A stretch of 64,000 nucleotides of DNA from Bradyrhizobium manausense (lineage in GTDB: Bacteria > Pseudomonadota > Alphaproteobacteria > Rhizobiales > Xanthobacteraceae). The notes below the pieces were generated by a model. It was not told the DNA's origin, searched no databases, and worked only from the letters and a program-made list of their open reading frames with translations. Positions 8,360 to 16,526 of the stretch are shown here, piece by piece (position 1 is the first letter of the stretch; every line of letters begins with the position of its first letter). The position numbers and the translations under genes were made by a program. Location of the stretch: the NCBI RefSeq assembly GCF_018130615.1, contig NZ_JAFCKB010000013.1, positions 62,001 through 126,000 of the forward strand. Reading direction: 5' to 3'.

Positions 8360-10338
8360 TCGCAGAAGCCGGACATTATGCGCTGGTGCTGGCGCTCGCG
8401 CTGGCGCTGATCCAGTCCTTCGTGCCGATGATCGGCGCACGCTTGCGCGATCCCGCGTTGATGAACGTGGCGCGCTCCACCGCGCTGGCGCAGCTCTTGT
8501 TCGTCGGCGCATCGTTCATTGCGCTCGTGACGTTGCACGTAAACTCGGATTTCTCCGTCGCCAATGTCTACGAGAATTCGCACTCCATGAAGCCGCTGAT
8601 CTACAAGATCACCGGCGTGTGGGGAAACCATGAAGGATCGATGCTGCTGTGGGTGTCGATCCTGGCGCTGTTCGGTGGGCTGGTTGCGGCCTTCGGCAAC
8701 AATCTGCCGCTGTCGCTGCGTGCTCATGTGCTGAGCGTGCAGGCCTGGATTGCGAGCGCCTTCTATCTCTTCATCCTGATCACCTCGAACCCGTTCCTGC
8801 GCATCGTCAATCCGCCGATCGAGGGGCGTGATCTCAATCCCGTGCTTCAGGACATCGGCCTCGCCGTGCACCCGCCGATGCTCTATCTCGGCTATGTCGG
8901 CTTCTCGATCTCGTTCTCCTTCGCGATCGCGGCGCTGATCGAGGGGCGGATCGACGCGGCCTGGGCGCGCTGGGTGCGGCCCTGGACGCTGGTCGCCTGG
9001 ATATTCCTGACGCTCGGCATCGCGATGGGATCCTACTGGGCCTATTACGAGCTCGGCTGGGGCGGCTGGTGGTTTTGGGACCCGGTGGAGAACGCTTCGC
9101 TGATGCCGTGGCTCGCTGGCACCGCGCTGTTGCACTCGGCGCTGGTGATGGAGAAACGCAACGCACTGAAGGTCTGGACCATCCTTCTCTCGATCCTGAC
9201 CTTCTCGCTGTCGCTGCTCGGCACCTTCCTGGTGCGTTCGGGCGTCATCACTTCGGTGCACGCTTTCGCCAATGATCCAACCCGTGGCGTGTTCATCCTC
9301 CTGATCCTCTGCCTGTTCATCGGCGGCAGCCTCTCGCTGTTCGCGGGGCGTGCGACCGCGTTGAAGCAGGGCGGACTGTTCGCGCCGATCTCGCGCGAGG
9401 GCGCGCTGGTTCTGAACAATCTGCTGCTGACCGTCGCCTGTGCGGTCGTGCTGTTCGGAACGCTCTATCCGCTCGCGATGGAAGTGCTCGCCGACTTCAA
9501 GATGTCGGTCGGCGCTCCCTTCTACAATCTCACCTTTGTCCCGCTGTTCGCGCTGCTGCTGCTTGCGGTGCCGTTCGGGCCCATGCTGGCGTGGAAACGC
9601 GGCGACCTGCTCGGTGTCACGCAGCGCCTGCTTGCGGCCGGTGTCGCAGGCCTCGTCGTGATCGCCATCGTCTGGGCCTGGACGCGTGGCGGCAGCGCGC
9701 TGGCGCCGTTGGCCATCGGGCTTGGCGTCTTCGTCATTGCCGGCGCCGTGACCGATATCGCCGAACGAACCGGCCTGCTTCGTCTTCCGTTCGCGACCAC
9801 GCTGCACCGCGCCCGGGGCCTGCCGCGTTCGGCCTGGGGGACGGCGTTTGCCCATGCCGGCCTCGGGGTCGCGCTGATCGGGATCGTCTGCGAGACCACC
9901 TGGAACAGCGAATATATCGCGACGATGAAGCCGAACGACGTCGCACAGGTCGCCGGGTATGACTTGAAGCTCGACGGTCTGCTCGAGCGCCAGGGGCCGA
10001 ACTACCGCGAGATGATTGCCCAGTTCAACGTCAGCCGGGGCGGCGACGCGCTCAGCGTCATGACGCCGTCGAAGCGCAGCTTCACGACGCGCGGCTCTTC
10101 GACCACCGAGGCCGCGCTGCTGACCCGCGGTGCCAGCCAGCTCTACATCTCGCTTGGCGACGTCACCGCCGAGGGCGCGATTGCCGTGCGCATCTATCAC
10201 AAGCCGATGGTGCTGATGATCTGGTGGGGTCCGGTGCTGATGGCGTTCGGCGGCGTGCTGTCGCTGTCCGACCGGCGCCTGCGGGTCGGAGCGCCGAAGC
10301 CGGCGCGGGCCAAGCAGCGCCTGCAGCCGGCGGAGTGA
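8356..10338 (+). CDS. cycK: Cytochrome c haem lyase subunit CycK/CcmF
   Basis: This 660-residue integral membrane protein starts at GTG 8356, four bases inside cycJ. It has about 15 hydrophobic helices and the tryptophan-rich WWD signature of haem-handling proteins ([18 protein letters not shown], about residues 234-251), plus conserved histidines such as [10 protein letters not shown] and SVHAFANDP. With CycH and CycL it forms the lyase that attaches haem to the CXXCH motif of apocytochrome c in the periplasm. Length and position in the operon are as expected. Confidence 0.96.
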   Translation: MIAEAGHYALVLALALALIQSFVPMIGARLRDPALMNVARSTALAQLLFVGASFIALVTLHVNSDFSVANVYENSHSMKPLIYKITGVWGNHEGSMLLWVSILALFGGLVAAFGNNLPLSLRAHVLSVQAWIASAFYLFILITSNPFLRIVNPPIEGRDLNPVLQDIGLAVHPPMLYLGYVGFSISFSFAIAALIEGRIDAAWARWVRPWTLVAWIFLTLGIAMGSYWAYYELGWGGWWFWDPVENASLMPWLAGTALLHSALVMEKRNALKVWTILLSILTFSLSLLGTFLVRSGVITSVHAFANDPTRGVFILLILCLFIGGSLSLFAGRATALKQGGLFAPISREGALVLNNLLLTVACAVVLFGTLYPLAMEVLADFKMSVGAPFYNLTFVPLFALLLLAVPFGPMLAWKRGDLLGVTQRLLAAGVAGLVVIAIVWAWTRGGSALAPLAIGLGVFVIAGAVTDIAERTGLLRLPFATTLHRARGLPRSAWGTAFAHAGLGVALIGIVCETTWNSEYIATMKPNDVAQVAGYDLKLDGLLERQGPNYREMIAQFNVSRGGDALSVMTPSKRSFTTRGSSTTEAALLTRGASQLYISLGDVTAEGAIAVRIYHKPMVLMIWWGPVLMAFGGVLSLSDRRLRVGAPKPARAKQRLQPAE

Positions 10339-10342
10339 TCCG

Positions 10343-10825
10343 ATGCGCCGGATGATGGCCGCGATCGTCGCGCTGATGCTGCTGGCTGTGCCTGCGGTGC
10401 ACGCGGTGCAGCCCGACGAGATCATGTCTGATCAGGCGAAGGAAGCGCGCGCGCGCGAATTGTCGCGTGAGCTGCGCTGCATGGTTTGTCAGAACCAGTC
10501 GATCGATGATTCCGACGCGCCGCTCGCGCGTGATCTGCGGCTTCTGGTGCGCGAGCGTATCGCCGCCGGCGACAGCAATTCGCAGGTGCTCGACTTCCTG
10601 GTCGCGCGGTATGGCGAGTTCGTGCTTTTGAAGCCGCGCTTCGAGCGGCAGACCTTGCTGTTGTGGCTGCTCGCGCCGCTATTGCTGGCCGGTGGCGGCT
10701 TTGCGCTCTGGCGGCAAAATCGTCGGCGCTCCCGAAGTGGTGTAGATGTACCGGTGTCGCCGCTGACGCCGGACGAAGAGGCCCGGCTCGCCGCGTTGAT
10801 GTCGGATGACGCCAAATCTTCCTGA
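10343..10825 (+). CDS. cycL: Apocytochrome c thiol-reducing protein CycL/CcmH
   Basis: The 160-residue protein has a signal peptide (residues 1-21, ending PAVHA), a periplasmic three-helix domain with the redox pair C46-x-x-C49 in ELRCMVCQNQSI, and one C-terminal membrane helix (about 106-122) followed by a basic cytosolic tail. It reduces the cysteines of apocytochrome c before haem attachment. It starts four bases after cycK and closes the operon. No clear intrinsic terminator follows; a chemoreceptor gene begins 145 bases later. Confidence 0.95.
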   Translation: MRRMMAAIVALMLLAVPAVHAVQPDEIMSDQAKEARARELSRELRCMVCQNQSIDDSDAPLARDLRLLVRERIAAGDSNSQVLDFLVARYGEFVLLKPRFERQTLLLWLLAPLLLAGGGFALWRQNRRRSRSGVDVPVSPLTPDEEARLAALMSDDAKSS

Positions 10826-10970
10826 CCACTTCAAGTCTTCCTGGCCGCTTCAAGTCATTCCAGCCTCCGTAATGATACGTAAGCTGCCGGCCGCGGCCGT
10901 CCATTTCATGCTATGTTGACCTTTGTCTGGAAGCTTGTCGCAAGATTTGATTCCAGCCTCTGAGCCTTTC

Positions 10971-12314
10971 ATGTTCACGAACAGCAATCTGACGATCCGC
11001 TTTCTGGTCGGCGCCGTCGTCGCTGCATTATTGTTCCTGCTGGGTATCGGGGGCGGCACCGGCTTCGTTGCCGTGCTCTATCTCAACAACGAGATCACCA
11101 GCCTTTCGTCCGACTTCGCCGCGCTGAGCGGTCCCGCGCGCGACCACGCGATGCAGATCTACCAGCAGGCCCAGGCCGCGTTCTCCTATTTCCTGGTCGC
11201 CTGCGGCGTGATCGCGATCGTCGCCGTCGCAATCTGTCTCACCACTTGGTTCGCCGTGCGCAACGGCATCCTTCATCCCCTGGCAGCGATTGTGCATGCC
11301 ATGCGCGAGGTCGCAGACCAGAAGTTCGAGACACCGGTCCCGGGCCTCGGCGGTACCAACGAGATCGGTCTGCTCGCTGGCGCGCTGGAAGTATTCAAGA
11401 CCAGCGGGATCGAGCGCCGCCGTCTGACCGAGCGGCAGCTGCACGAAGCGCAGCACCAGGCCGAGCGGTCCAAATATCTCGATGCCCGGATCAGGGGGTT
11501 CAACGAGCTTGTCGCCAGCGTCGTCGACAGCGTGGCGTCGTCGGCCGTGCATCTGAAGCGCAACGCCGAGACGCTGTCGCAAACCGCCAACGATACCAGC
11601 ACCAAGGCCAATGCCGTGGCTAGCGCCGCGAGCCAGGCCAGCGCCAGCGTGCAGACGGTCGCCGGCTCGGCTGAGGAGATGACGAATTCGATCGGCACGA
11701 TCAGCCGCCGCGTCACGGACGCGACCCAGCGTGCCGAGGGTGCGGCGACGCAAGCCGAGAAGAGCCGCGACACCATCCACACGTTGTCGGATGCCGCTGA
11801 CAAGATCGGCGAGGTCGTGCAGCTCGTGCAGGCCATCGCATCGCAGACCAACCTTCTGGCGCTCAACGCCACCATCGAAGCGGCGCGGGCTGGAGAGGCA
11901 GGCAAGGGTTTTGCGGTGGTCGCCTCCGAGGTGAAGAGCCTTGCGCATCAGACCAGCAAAGCGACGGAAGAAATCACCTCGCACGTCGCCAGCATTCAGG
12001 GCATCACCGCGGAGACGCGTGGAGCAATCGATGCCATCTCGAAGACGCTGTCGGAGATCTCGTCGATCATGTCGGGCATCGAGGTCGACACCGCCCAGCA
12101 GCGTAACGCGACGCAGGACATCAGCCGGAGCGTCCAGGACGCCGCGCGCGGCACGCTCGACGTTTCCAACCACATCGTCCAGATCACCTCGACCTCGGCC
12201 GAGACCGGCCGTATGGCGGCTGAAGCCCGGGATTCCGCCGTCGACCTGTCGCAGCAGGCCGAGACCCTGAAGCGCGAAGTCGACGAATTCATCGTCAGCG
12301 TCAGGGCAAGCTGA
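10971..12314 (+). CDS. Methyl-accepting chemotaxis protein with a minimal periplasmic domain
   Basis: From the ATG at 10971 the protein has 447 residues; a TTG at 10923 is a poorer start. Two membrane helices (about 12-36 and 65-88) enclose only about 30 periplasmic residues, then come a HAMP linker and the long cytoplasmic coiled-coil. The signalling tip has the conserved [18 protein letters not shown], followed by [15 protein letters not shown]. The lack of a ligand-binding domain suggests that it senses membrane state or a signal delivered by a partner, as in energy taxis. It separates cycL from degP, which are adjacent in other rhizobia. Confidence 0.92.
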   Translation: MFTNSNLTIRFLVGAVVAALLFLLGIGGGTGFVAVLYLNNEITSLSSDFAALSGPARDHAMQIYQQAQAAFSYFLVACGVIAIVAVAICLTTWFAVRNGILHPLAAIVHAMREVADQKFETPVPGLGGTNEIGLLAGALEVFKTSGIERRRLTERQLHEAQHQAERSKYLDARIRGFNELVASVVDSVASSAVHLKRNAETLSQTANDTSTKANAVASAASQASASVQTVAGSAEEMTNSIGTISRRVTDATQRAEGAATQAEKSRDTIHTLSDAADKIGEVVQLVQAIASQTNLLALNATIEAARAGEAGKGFAVVASEVKSLAHQTSKATEEITSHVASIQGITAETRGAIDAISKTLSEISSIMSGIEVDTAQQRNATQDISRSVQDAARGTLDVSNHIVQITSTSAETGRMAAEARDSAVDLSQQAETLKREVDEFIVSVRAS

Positions 12315-12536
12315 GAGCTTCGAAAGTGCACTTTGAAGCCGGTCGCCGGAACCCTCTTAAGTTCCTGTAAGACCGCGTCTTTTGGCCTGCGATAAACTGC
12401 CGCATCGCAGATCCTCCTTCATTACAAAAGTTTAACCCCGCAGCCAGCGCGCGGTAAGGCGGAAGCCCCCATCTTGAGGTCCGTAAGGTGCCGCTATCGG
12501 GCGCCAAATGGATTTCAAGGCCCTGGAGACCTCTGC

Positions 12537-14117
12537 ATGACCGATCGTCCCGATCTCACGAACCTGCCGTCCTACCGCCAGCCCCGCCGTTCCCTGTTTT
12601 CCGCCCGCAGAATCGTGCTGATGGCCTCGGTCGCCGCCGGTCTCGGCATTGCGGTTCACGGCTTCAGCCCGTCGACGTCGCCTGCTGACCTGTTCTCCAG
12701 CCCGGCGCACGCGCAGGTCAACAATGAGGTCAAGAAGGTCGAGCGTCCGATCGGTTTTGCCGACATCGTCGAGCGGGTGAAGCCCTCGGTGATCTCGGTG
12801 AAGGTCAACATCAAGGAGAAGACCGCGAGCAACGACGACGGCGATGATTCCGCCTCGCCGTTCCAGCCGGGCTCGCCGATGGAGCGCTTCTTCCGCCGCT
12901 TCGGTGGTCCGGACGGCATTCCCGGTCTGAAGGGTGGTGGTCGTGGCCGCGTCGTGCAGGGCCAGGGCTCCGGCTTCTTCATCTCGGCTGACGGCTTTGC
13001 CGTGACCAACAACCACGTGGTCGACGGCGCCGACAAGGTCGAGGTCACCACCGACGACGGCAAGACCTACAGCGCCAAGGTGATCGGCACCGACCAGCGC
13101 ACCGACCTCGCTCTGATCAAGGTCGAGGGCAGCTCGAACTTCCCCTTCGCCAAGCTCGCCGACAGCAAGCCGCGGATCGGCGACTGGGTGCTCGCGGTCG
13201 GCAACCCCTTCGGTCTCGGCGGCACCGTGACGGCCGGCATCGTGTCGGCCAGCGGCCGCGACATCGGCAACGGCCCCTATGACGATTTCATCCAGATCGA
13301 CGCGCCCGTGAACAAGGGCAATTCCGGCGGCCCGGCGTTCGACACCAACGGCGAGGTGATGGGCGTCAACACCGCGATCTACTCGCCCTCCGGCGGCAGC
13401 GTCGGCATCGCGTTCTCGATTCCCGCCAACACCGTGAAGAGCGTGGTCGCCCAGCTCAAGGACAAGGGCTCGGTCAGCCGCGGCTGGATCGGCGTGCAGA
13501 TCCAGCCTGTCACCTCCGACATCGCTGACAGCCTCGGCATGAAGAAGGCCGAAGGTGCGCTGGTGGCGGAGCCGCAGGCGAACGGTCCGGCTGCGAAAGC
13601 CGGCATCGAATCCGGCGACGTGATCACCTCGGTCAACGGCGATTCCGTCAAGGACGCGCGCGAGCTCGCCCGCACCATCGGCGGCATGGCCCCCGGCGCC
13701 ACCGTGAAGCTCAACGTGCTGCACAAGGGGCAGGACAAGGTCGTGAACCTTACCCTGGGCCAGCTGCCAAACACGGTCGAGGCCAAGGCCGACACCGATA
13801 ACGACAGCGGCAAGGGCGCGAGCAAGGGCACCGATGTGCCGAAGCTCGGCATGACCGTTGCGCCCGCCAATTCCGTGGCCGGCGCCGGCAAGGACGGCGT
13901 CGTCGTCACCGAAGTCGATCCGAAGAGCGCCGCGGCAGAGCGCGGTTTCAAGGAAGGCGATGTGATTCTCGAAGTCGGCGGCAAGAGCGTGAGCACCGCC
14001 GGCGACGTTCGCGATGCCATCAACACGGCGCGGACCGACAACAAGAACAGCGTCCTGATGCGCGTGAAGAGCGGCGGCCAGTCGCGCTTCGTCGCCGTGC
14101 CCATCGCCAAGGGCTGA
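12537..14117 (+). CDS. degP: Periplasmic serine protease/chaperone DegP (HtrA family)
   Basis: The 526-residue protein starts at ATG 12537. A signal anchor (about 27-45) is followed by SPAHA, a likely cleavage site. The trypsin-like domain carries the full catalytic triad: H160 in TNNHVVDG, D190 in RTDLALIK and S263 in GNSGGPAF. Two PDZ domains follow (about 340-430, GWIGVQIQPV, and 445-525, LGMTVAPANS). DegP degrades or refolds misfolded envelope proteins. In rhizobia degP commonly sits beside cycHJKL, which fits here. A G+C-rich hairpin with a T-run ends the transcript at 14267-14307. Confidence 0.96.
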   Translation: MTDRPDLTNLPSYRQPRRSLFSARRIVLMASVAAGLGIAVHGFSPSTSPADLFSSPAHAQVNNEVKKVERPIGFADIVERVKPSVISVKVNIKEKTASNDDGDDSASPFQPGSPMERFFRRFGGPDGIPGLKGGGRGRVVQGQGSGFFISADGFAVTNNHVVDGADKVEVTTDDGKTYSAKVIGTDQRTDLALIKVEGSSNFPFAKLADSKPRIGDWVLAVGNPFGLGGTVTAGIVSASGRDIGNGPYDDFIQIDAPVNKGNSGGPAFDTNGEVMGVNTAIYSPSGGSVGIAFSIPANTVKSVVAQLKDKGSVSRGWIGVQIQPVTSDIADSLGMKKAEGALVAEPQANGPAAKAGIESGDVITSVNGDSVKDARELARTIGGMAPGATVKLNVLHKGQDKVVNLTLGQLPNTVEAKADTDNDSGKGASKGTDVPKLGMTVAPANSVAGAGKDGVVVTEVDPKSAAAERGFKEGDVILEVGGKSVSTAGDVRDAINTARTDNKNSVLMRVKSGGQSRFVAVPIAKG

Positions 14118-14266
14118 CAAGGCTACAGCCTCAGGCGGCTGACAAGATGAAGGGTGTCGCCGGCATCAGTCGCCCCCGCCGCCGGCACTCTTCCGGGGAG
14201 CAGCGCAACGCTCGCTCCCCACGCCTACCTTCCGGTGGAAATACGCCCCCCTCCGTCGGAAGGCCT

Positions 14267-14307
14267 AGGGCGGTGAGGTCCCCCCAGCTTCACCGCCCGC
14301 CTTTTTG
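14267..14307 (+). terminator. Intrinsic terminator after degP
   Basis: GGGCGGTGAGG at 14268-14278 can pair with CTTCACCGCCC (14288-14298), followed by GCCTTTTT. The stem and T-run have the form of a Rho-independent terminator on the plus strand, 150 bases after degP and 95 before the next response regulator. Confidence 0.7.
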
Positions 14308-14401
14308 CCTACCCGGGTCTCGTTCGCTTGGCTTGCATGCGATTGTCGCTCGCGCCATTGTTTAGAGAAGGTTGACCTCCTTGACCGCCGCTGAACGCAC
14401 G

Positions 14402-15082
14402 ATGCGCCTCCTCATCATCGAAGACGACCGCGAATCCGCCGACTATCTCGTGAAGGCGTTTCGCGAGGTCGGACACATTGCCGACCACGCCGGTGACGGC
14501 GAGGAGGGCCTCGCCATGGCCGAGAACGGCGAATACGACGTGCTGGTGGTCGATCGCATGCTGCCCAAGCGCGACGGGCTGTCGCTGATCGGCGCGCTGC
14601 GCGACAAGGGTGACACGACGCCGGTGCTGATTCTCTCCGCGCTCGGCCAGGTCGACGACCGCATCAAGGGTCTGCGTGCCGGCGGCGACGACTATCTGCC
14701 CAAACCTTATTCCTTCGCTGAGCTGCTGGCCCGGGTCGAGGTGTTGTCGCGCCGCCGCGGGGGACCTGCCGAGGACACCCTCTATCGCGTCGGCGATCTC
14801 GAGCTCGACCGGTTGTCCCATCGCGTGGCCCGCGGCAAGGACGAGCTCACGCTGCAGCCACGCGAATTCCGCCTGCTCGAATATCTCATGAAGCATGCCG
14901 GACAGGTGGTGACCCGCACCATGCTGCTCGAGAATGTCTGGGACTATCATTTCGATCCGCAGACCAACGTGATCGACGTGCACATTTCGCGGCTGCGCTC
15001 CAAGATCGACAAGGGTTTCGAGCGGCCGCTGCTGCACACGATCCGCGGCGCCGGGTACATGATCCGTGACGGCATTCGGTAA
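14402..15082 (+). CDS. OmpR-family response regulator
   Basis: This regulator has 226 residues from ATG 14402 (MRLLIIEDDRESADYLV). A TTG at 14372 would add ten residues (MTSLTAAERT) and has an AGAGAAG-like ribosome binding site nearby, so the start is not certain. The receiver has D51 in LVVDRMLPKRDG, and the winged-helix domain covers about 130-225 (QPREFRLLEYLMKHAGQVVTR). Its closest general relatives are the copper- and envelope-stress-type regulators. Its 3' end overlaps the cognate kinase gene. The order degP, regulator, kinase, glnE is also found in other rhizobia. Confidence 0.9.
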   Translation: MRLLIIEDDRESADYLVKAFREVGHIADHAGDGEEGLAMAENGEYDVLVVDRMLPKRDGLSLIGALRDKGDTTPVLILSALGQVDDRIKGLRAGGDDYLPKPYSFAELLARVEVLSRRRGGPAEDTLYRVGDLELDRLSHRVARGKDELTLQPREFRLLEYLMKHAGQVVTRTMLLENVWDYHFDPQTNVIDVHISRLRSKIDKGFERPLLHTIRGAGYMIRDGIR

Positions 15083-16526
15083 ACTCGTCCGCACCACGGC
15101 GTTCCGGCTGACGCTGGTCTACCTGCTGCTGTTTGCGATTTTCGCAGCATCGCTGCTTGGCTATTTCGCCTGGAACACGCGCCGGCTGATCACCGAAGAG
15201 ATCACGCAGACGGTGAATGCCGAGACCTCGGAGTTCAACGAGATCTACGGCCGTCGCGGTCTGTTCTTCGTCGCGCGTGCAATCGAGTACCGGTCGTTGC
15301 GGCCGGGCGCCAATCTCTACCTCCTGACCTCGCCCACCGGCCAGGCGATCGCCGGCAATGTCGGCTCGTTGGCGCCGGGTGTGATGGCGACCATCGGCTG
15401 GTCCGAGACCGCTTACCGGCGGATCGAGGATGCGGATGACCGCGACCATCGCGCGCTCGTGCGCGTCACCGTATTGGAAAATGGCTTCCGCCTTTTGATC
15501 GGCCGCGACCTCGCCGAGCGGCGGCGCTTGTTCGGCATCGTCGCCAAGGCCGCGCAATGGTCGATCCTCATCGTCGTTGTGCTCGGACTTGGCGGTGGCG
15601 TCTTCGTCGCGCGCAGGGTGCTAAGGCGCATCGATGCGATGTCCGGCACCGCGCATCGCATCATGATCGGCGATCTCAGCGAGCGGCTGCCGGTCGGGCG
15701 CAGCGGCGATGAGCTCGACCGTCTCGCCGAGAACCTCAACGCCATGCTGGAGCGGATCGAGGCGCTGATGTCGGGGCTGAAGGAGGTCTCCGACAACATC
15801 GCACACGACCTCAAGACGCCGCTGACGCGCCTGCGCAACCGCGCCGAGGAGGCGCTGGCGAAATCGGGCTGCGAGGCCGATTACCGCGCGGCGCTGGAGC
15901 GGACCATCGAGGAATCCGACGGGCTGATCCGCACCTTCAACGCGCTGCTGATGATCGCGCGCGCGGAGTCCGGCCAGGCGCGCGGCAACATGGATGATTT
16001 CGATGCCGCCGAGGTCGCGGGCGGCATCCACGAGCTCTACGAGCCGCTCGCCGAAGATGACGGCATGATCCTGAAGGTCAAGACCGAGGCGACGCCCATT
16101 CACGGCAATCGCGAATTGATCAGCCAGGCGCTCGCCAATCTGGTCGAGAATGCGATCAAATACGGCAAGCCGGTCGCACAGACGGGTGGAACCGTGGTCA
16201 GCATGGACAGCAGGCAGATCACGATCGAGGCGAAGCGCGGGGGCGATCAGGTGATGCTCAGCGTCACCGATCGCGGTCCCGGCATTCCCGAGGCCGATCG
16301 CAAGCATGCCATCGAACGATTCGTACGGTTGGAAGCCAGCCGCACGCTGCCGGGCTCAGGCCTCGGCCTCAGCCTCGCCTCGGCGGTTGCGACATTGCAT
16401 GGTGGCGAATTGCGGCTGGGCGATTCCCAGCCCGGTCTTGTCGCCACGCTGGTGCTGCCGGCGCGCGCCGGGGCAGGCGACAGGGTTGCTCCGCCAATAC
16501 CGGATGTGTCACAGAAGGTGGCATGA
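15066..16526 (+). CDS. Sensor histidine kinase paired with the preceding regulator
   Basis: The 486-residue kinase starts at GTG 15066, inside the end of the regulator gene. A first helix (about 12-32, LVYLLLFAIFAASLLGYF), a periplasmic domain of about 125 residues and a second helix near 160-180 precede a HAMP domain. The phospho-accepting His lies in NIAHDLKTPLTRLRNRAEEA at about residue 247. The ATPase domain carries NLVENAIKYG, DRGPGIP and GSGLGLSLA. The last four bases overlap glnE, so kinase and glnE are probably cotranscribed. Signal unknown; the degP neighbour suggests envelope stress, which is inference. Confidence 0.9.
   Translation: MTAFGKLVRTTAFRLTLVYLLLFAIFAASLLGYFAWNTRRLITEEITQTVNAETSEFNEIYGRRGLFFVARAIEYRSLRPGANLYLLTSPTGQAIAGNVGSLAPGVMATIGWSETAYRRIEDADDRDHRALVRVTVLENGFRLLIGRDLAERRRLFGIVAKAAQWSILIVVVLGLGGGVFVARRVLRRIDAMSGTAHRIMIGDLSERLPVGRSGDELDRLAENLNAMLERIEALMSGLKEVSDNIAHDLKTPLTRLRNRAEEALAKSGCEADYRAALERTIEESDGLIRTFNALLMIARAESGQARGNMDDFDAAEVAGGIHELYEPLAEDDGMILKVKTEATPIHGNRELISQALANLVENAIKYGKPVAQTGGTVVSMDSRQITIEAKRGGDQVMLSVTDRGPGIPEADRKHAIERFVRLEASRTLPGSGLGLSLASAVATLHGGELRLGDSQPGLVATLVLPARAGAGDRVAPPIPDVSQKVA

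Noticed and set aside
8281-10425. Open minus-strand frame of 714 codons opposite cycK
   Set aside because: It is antisense to a clear CcmF gene, its product is dominated by Arg, His, Gln and Asp, and it has no recognisable domain. Such frames arise in GC-rich DNA as shadows.
12432-14120. Open minus-strand frame of 562 codons opposite degP
   Set aside because: degP shows signal peptide, triad and PDZ domains; the opposite frame is a shadow.
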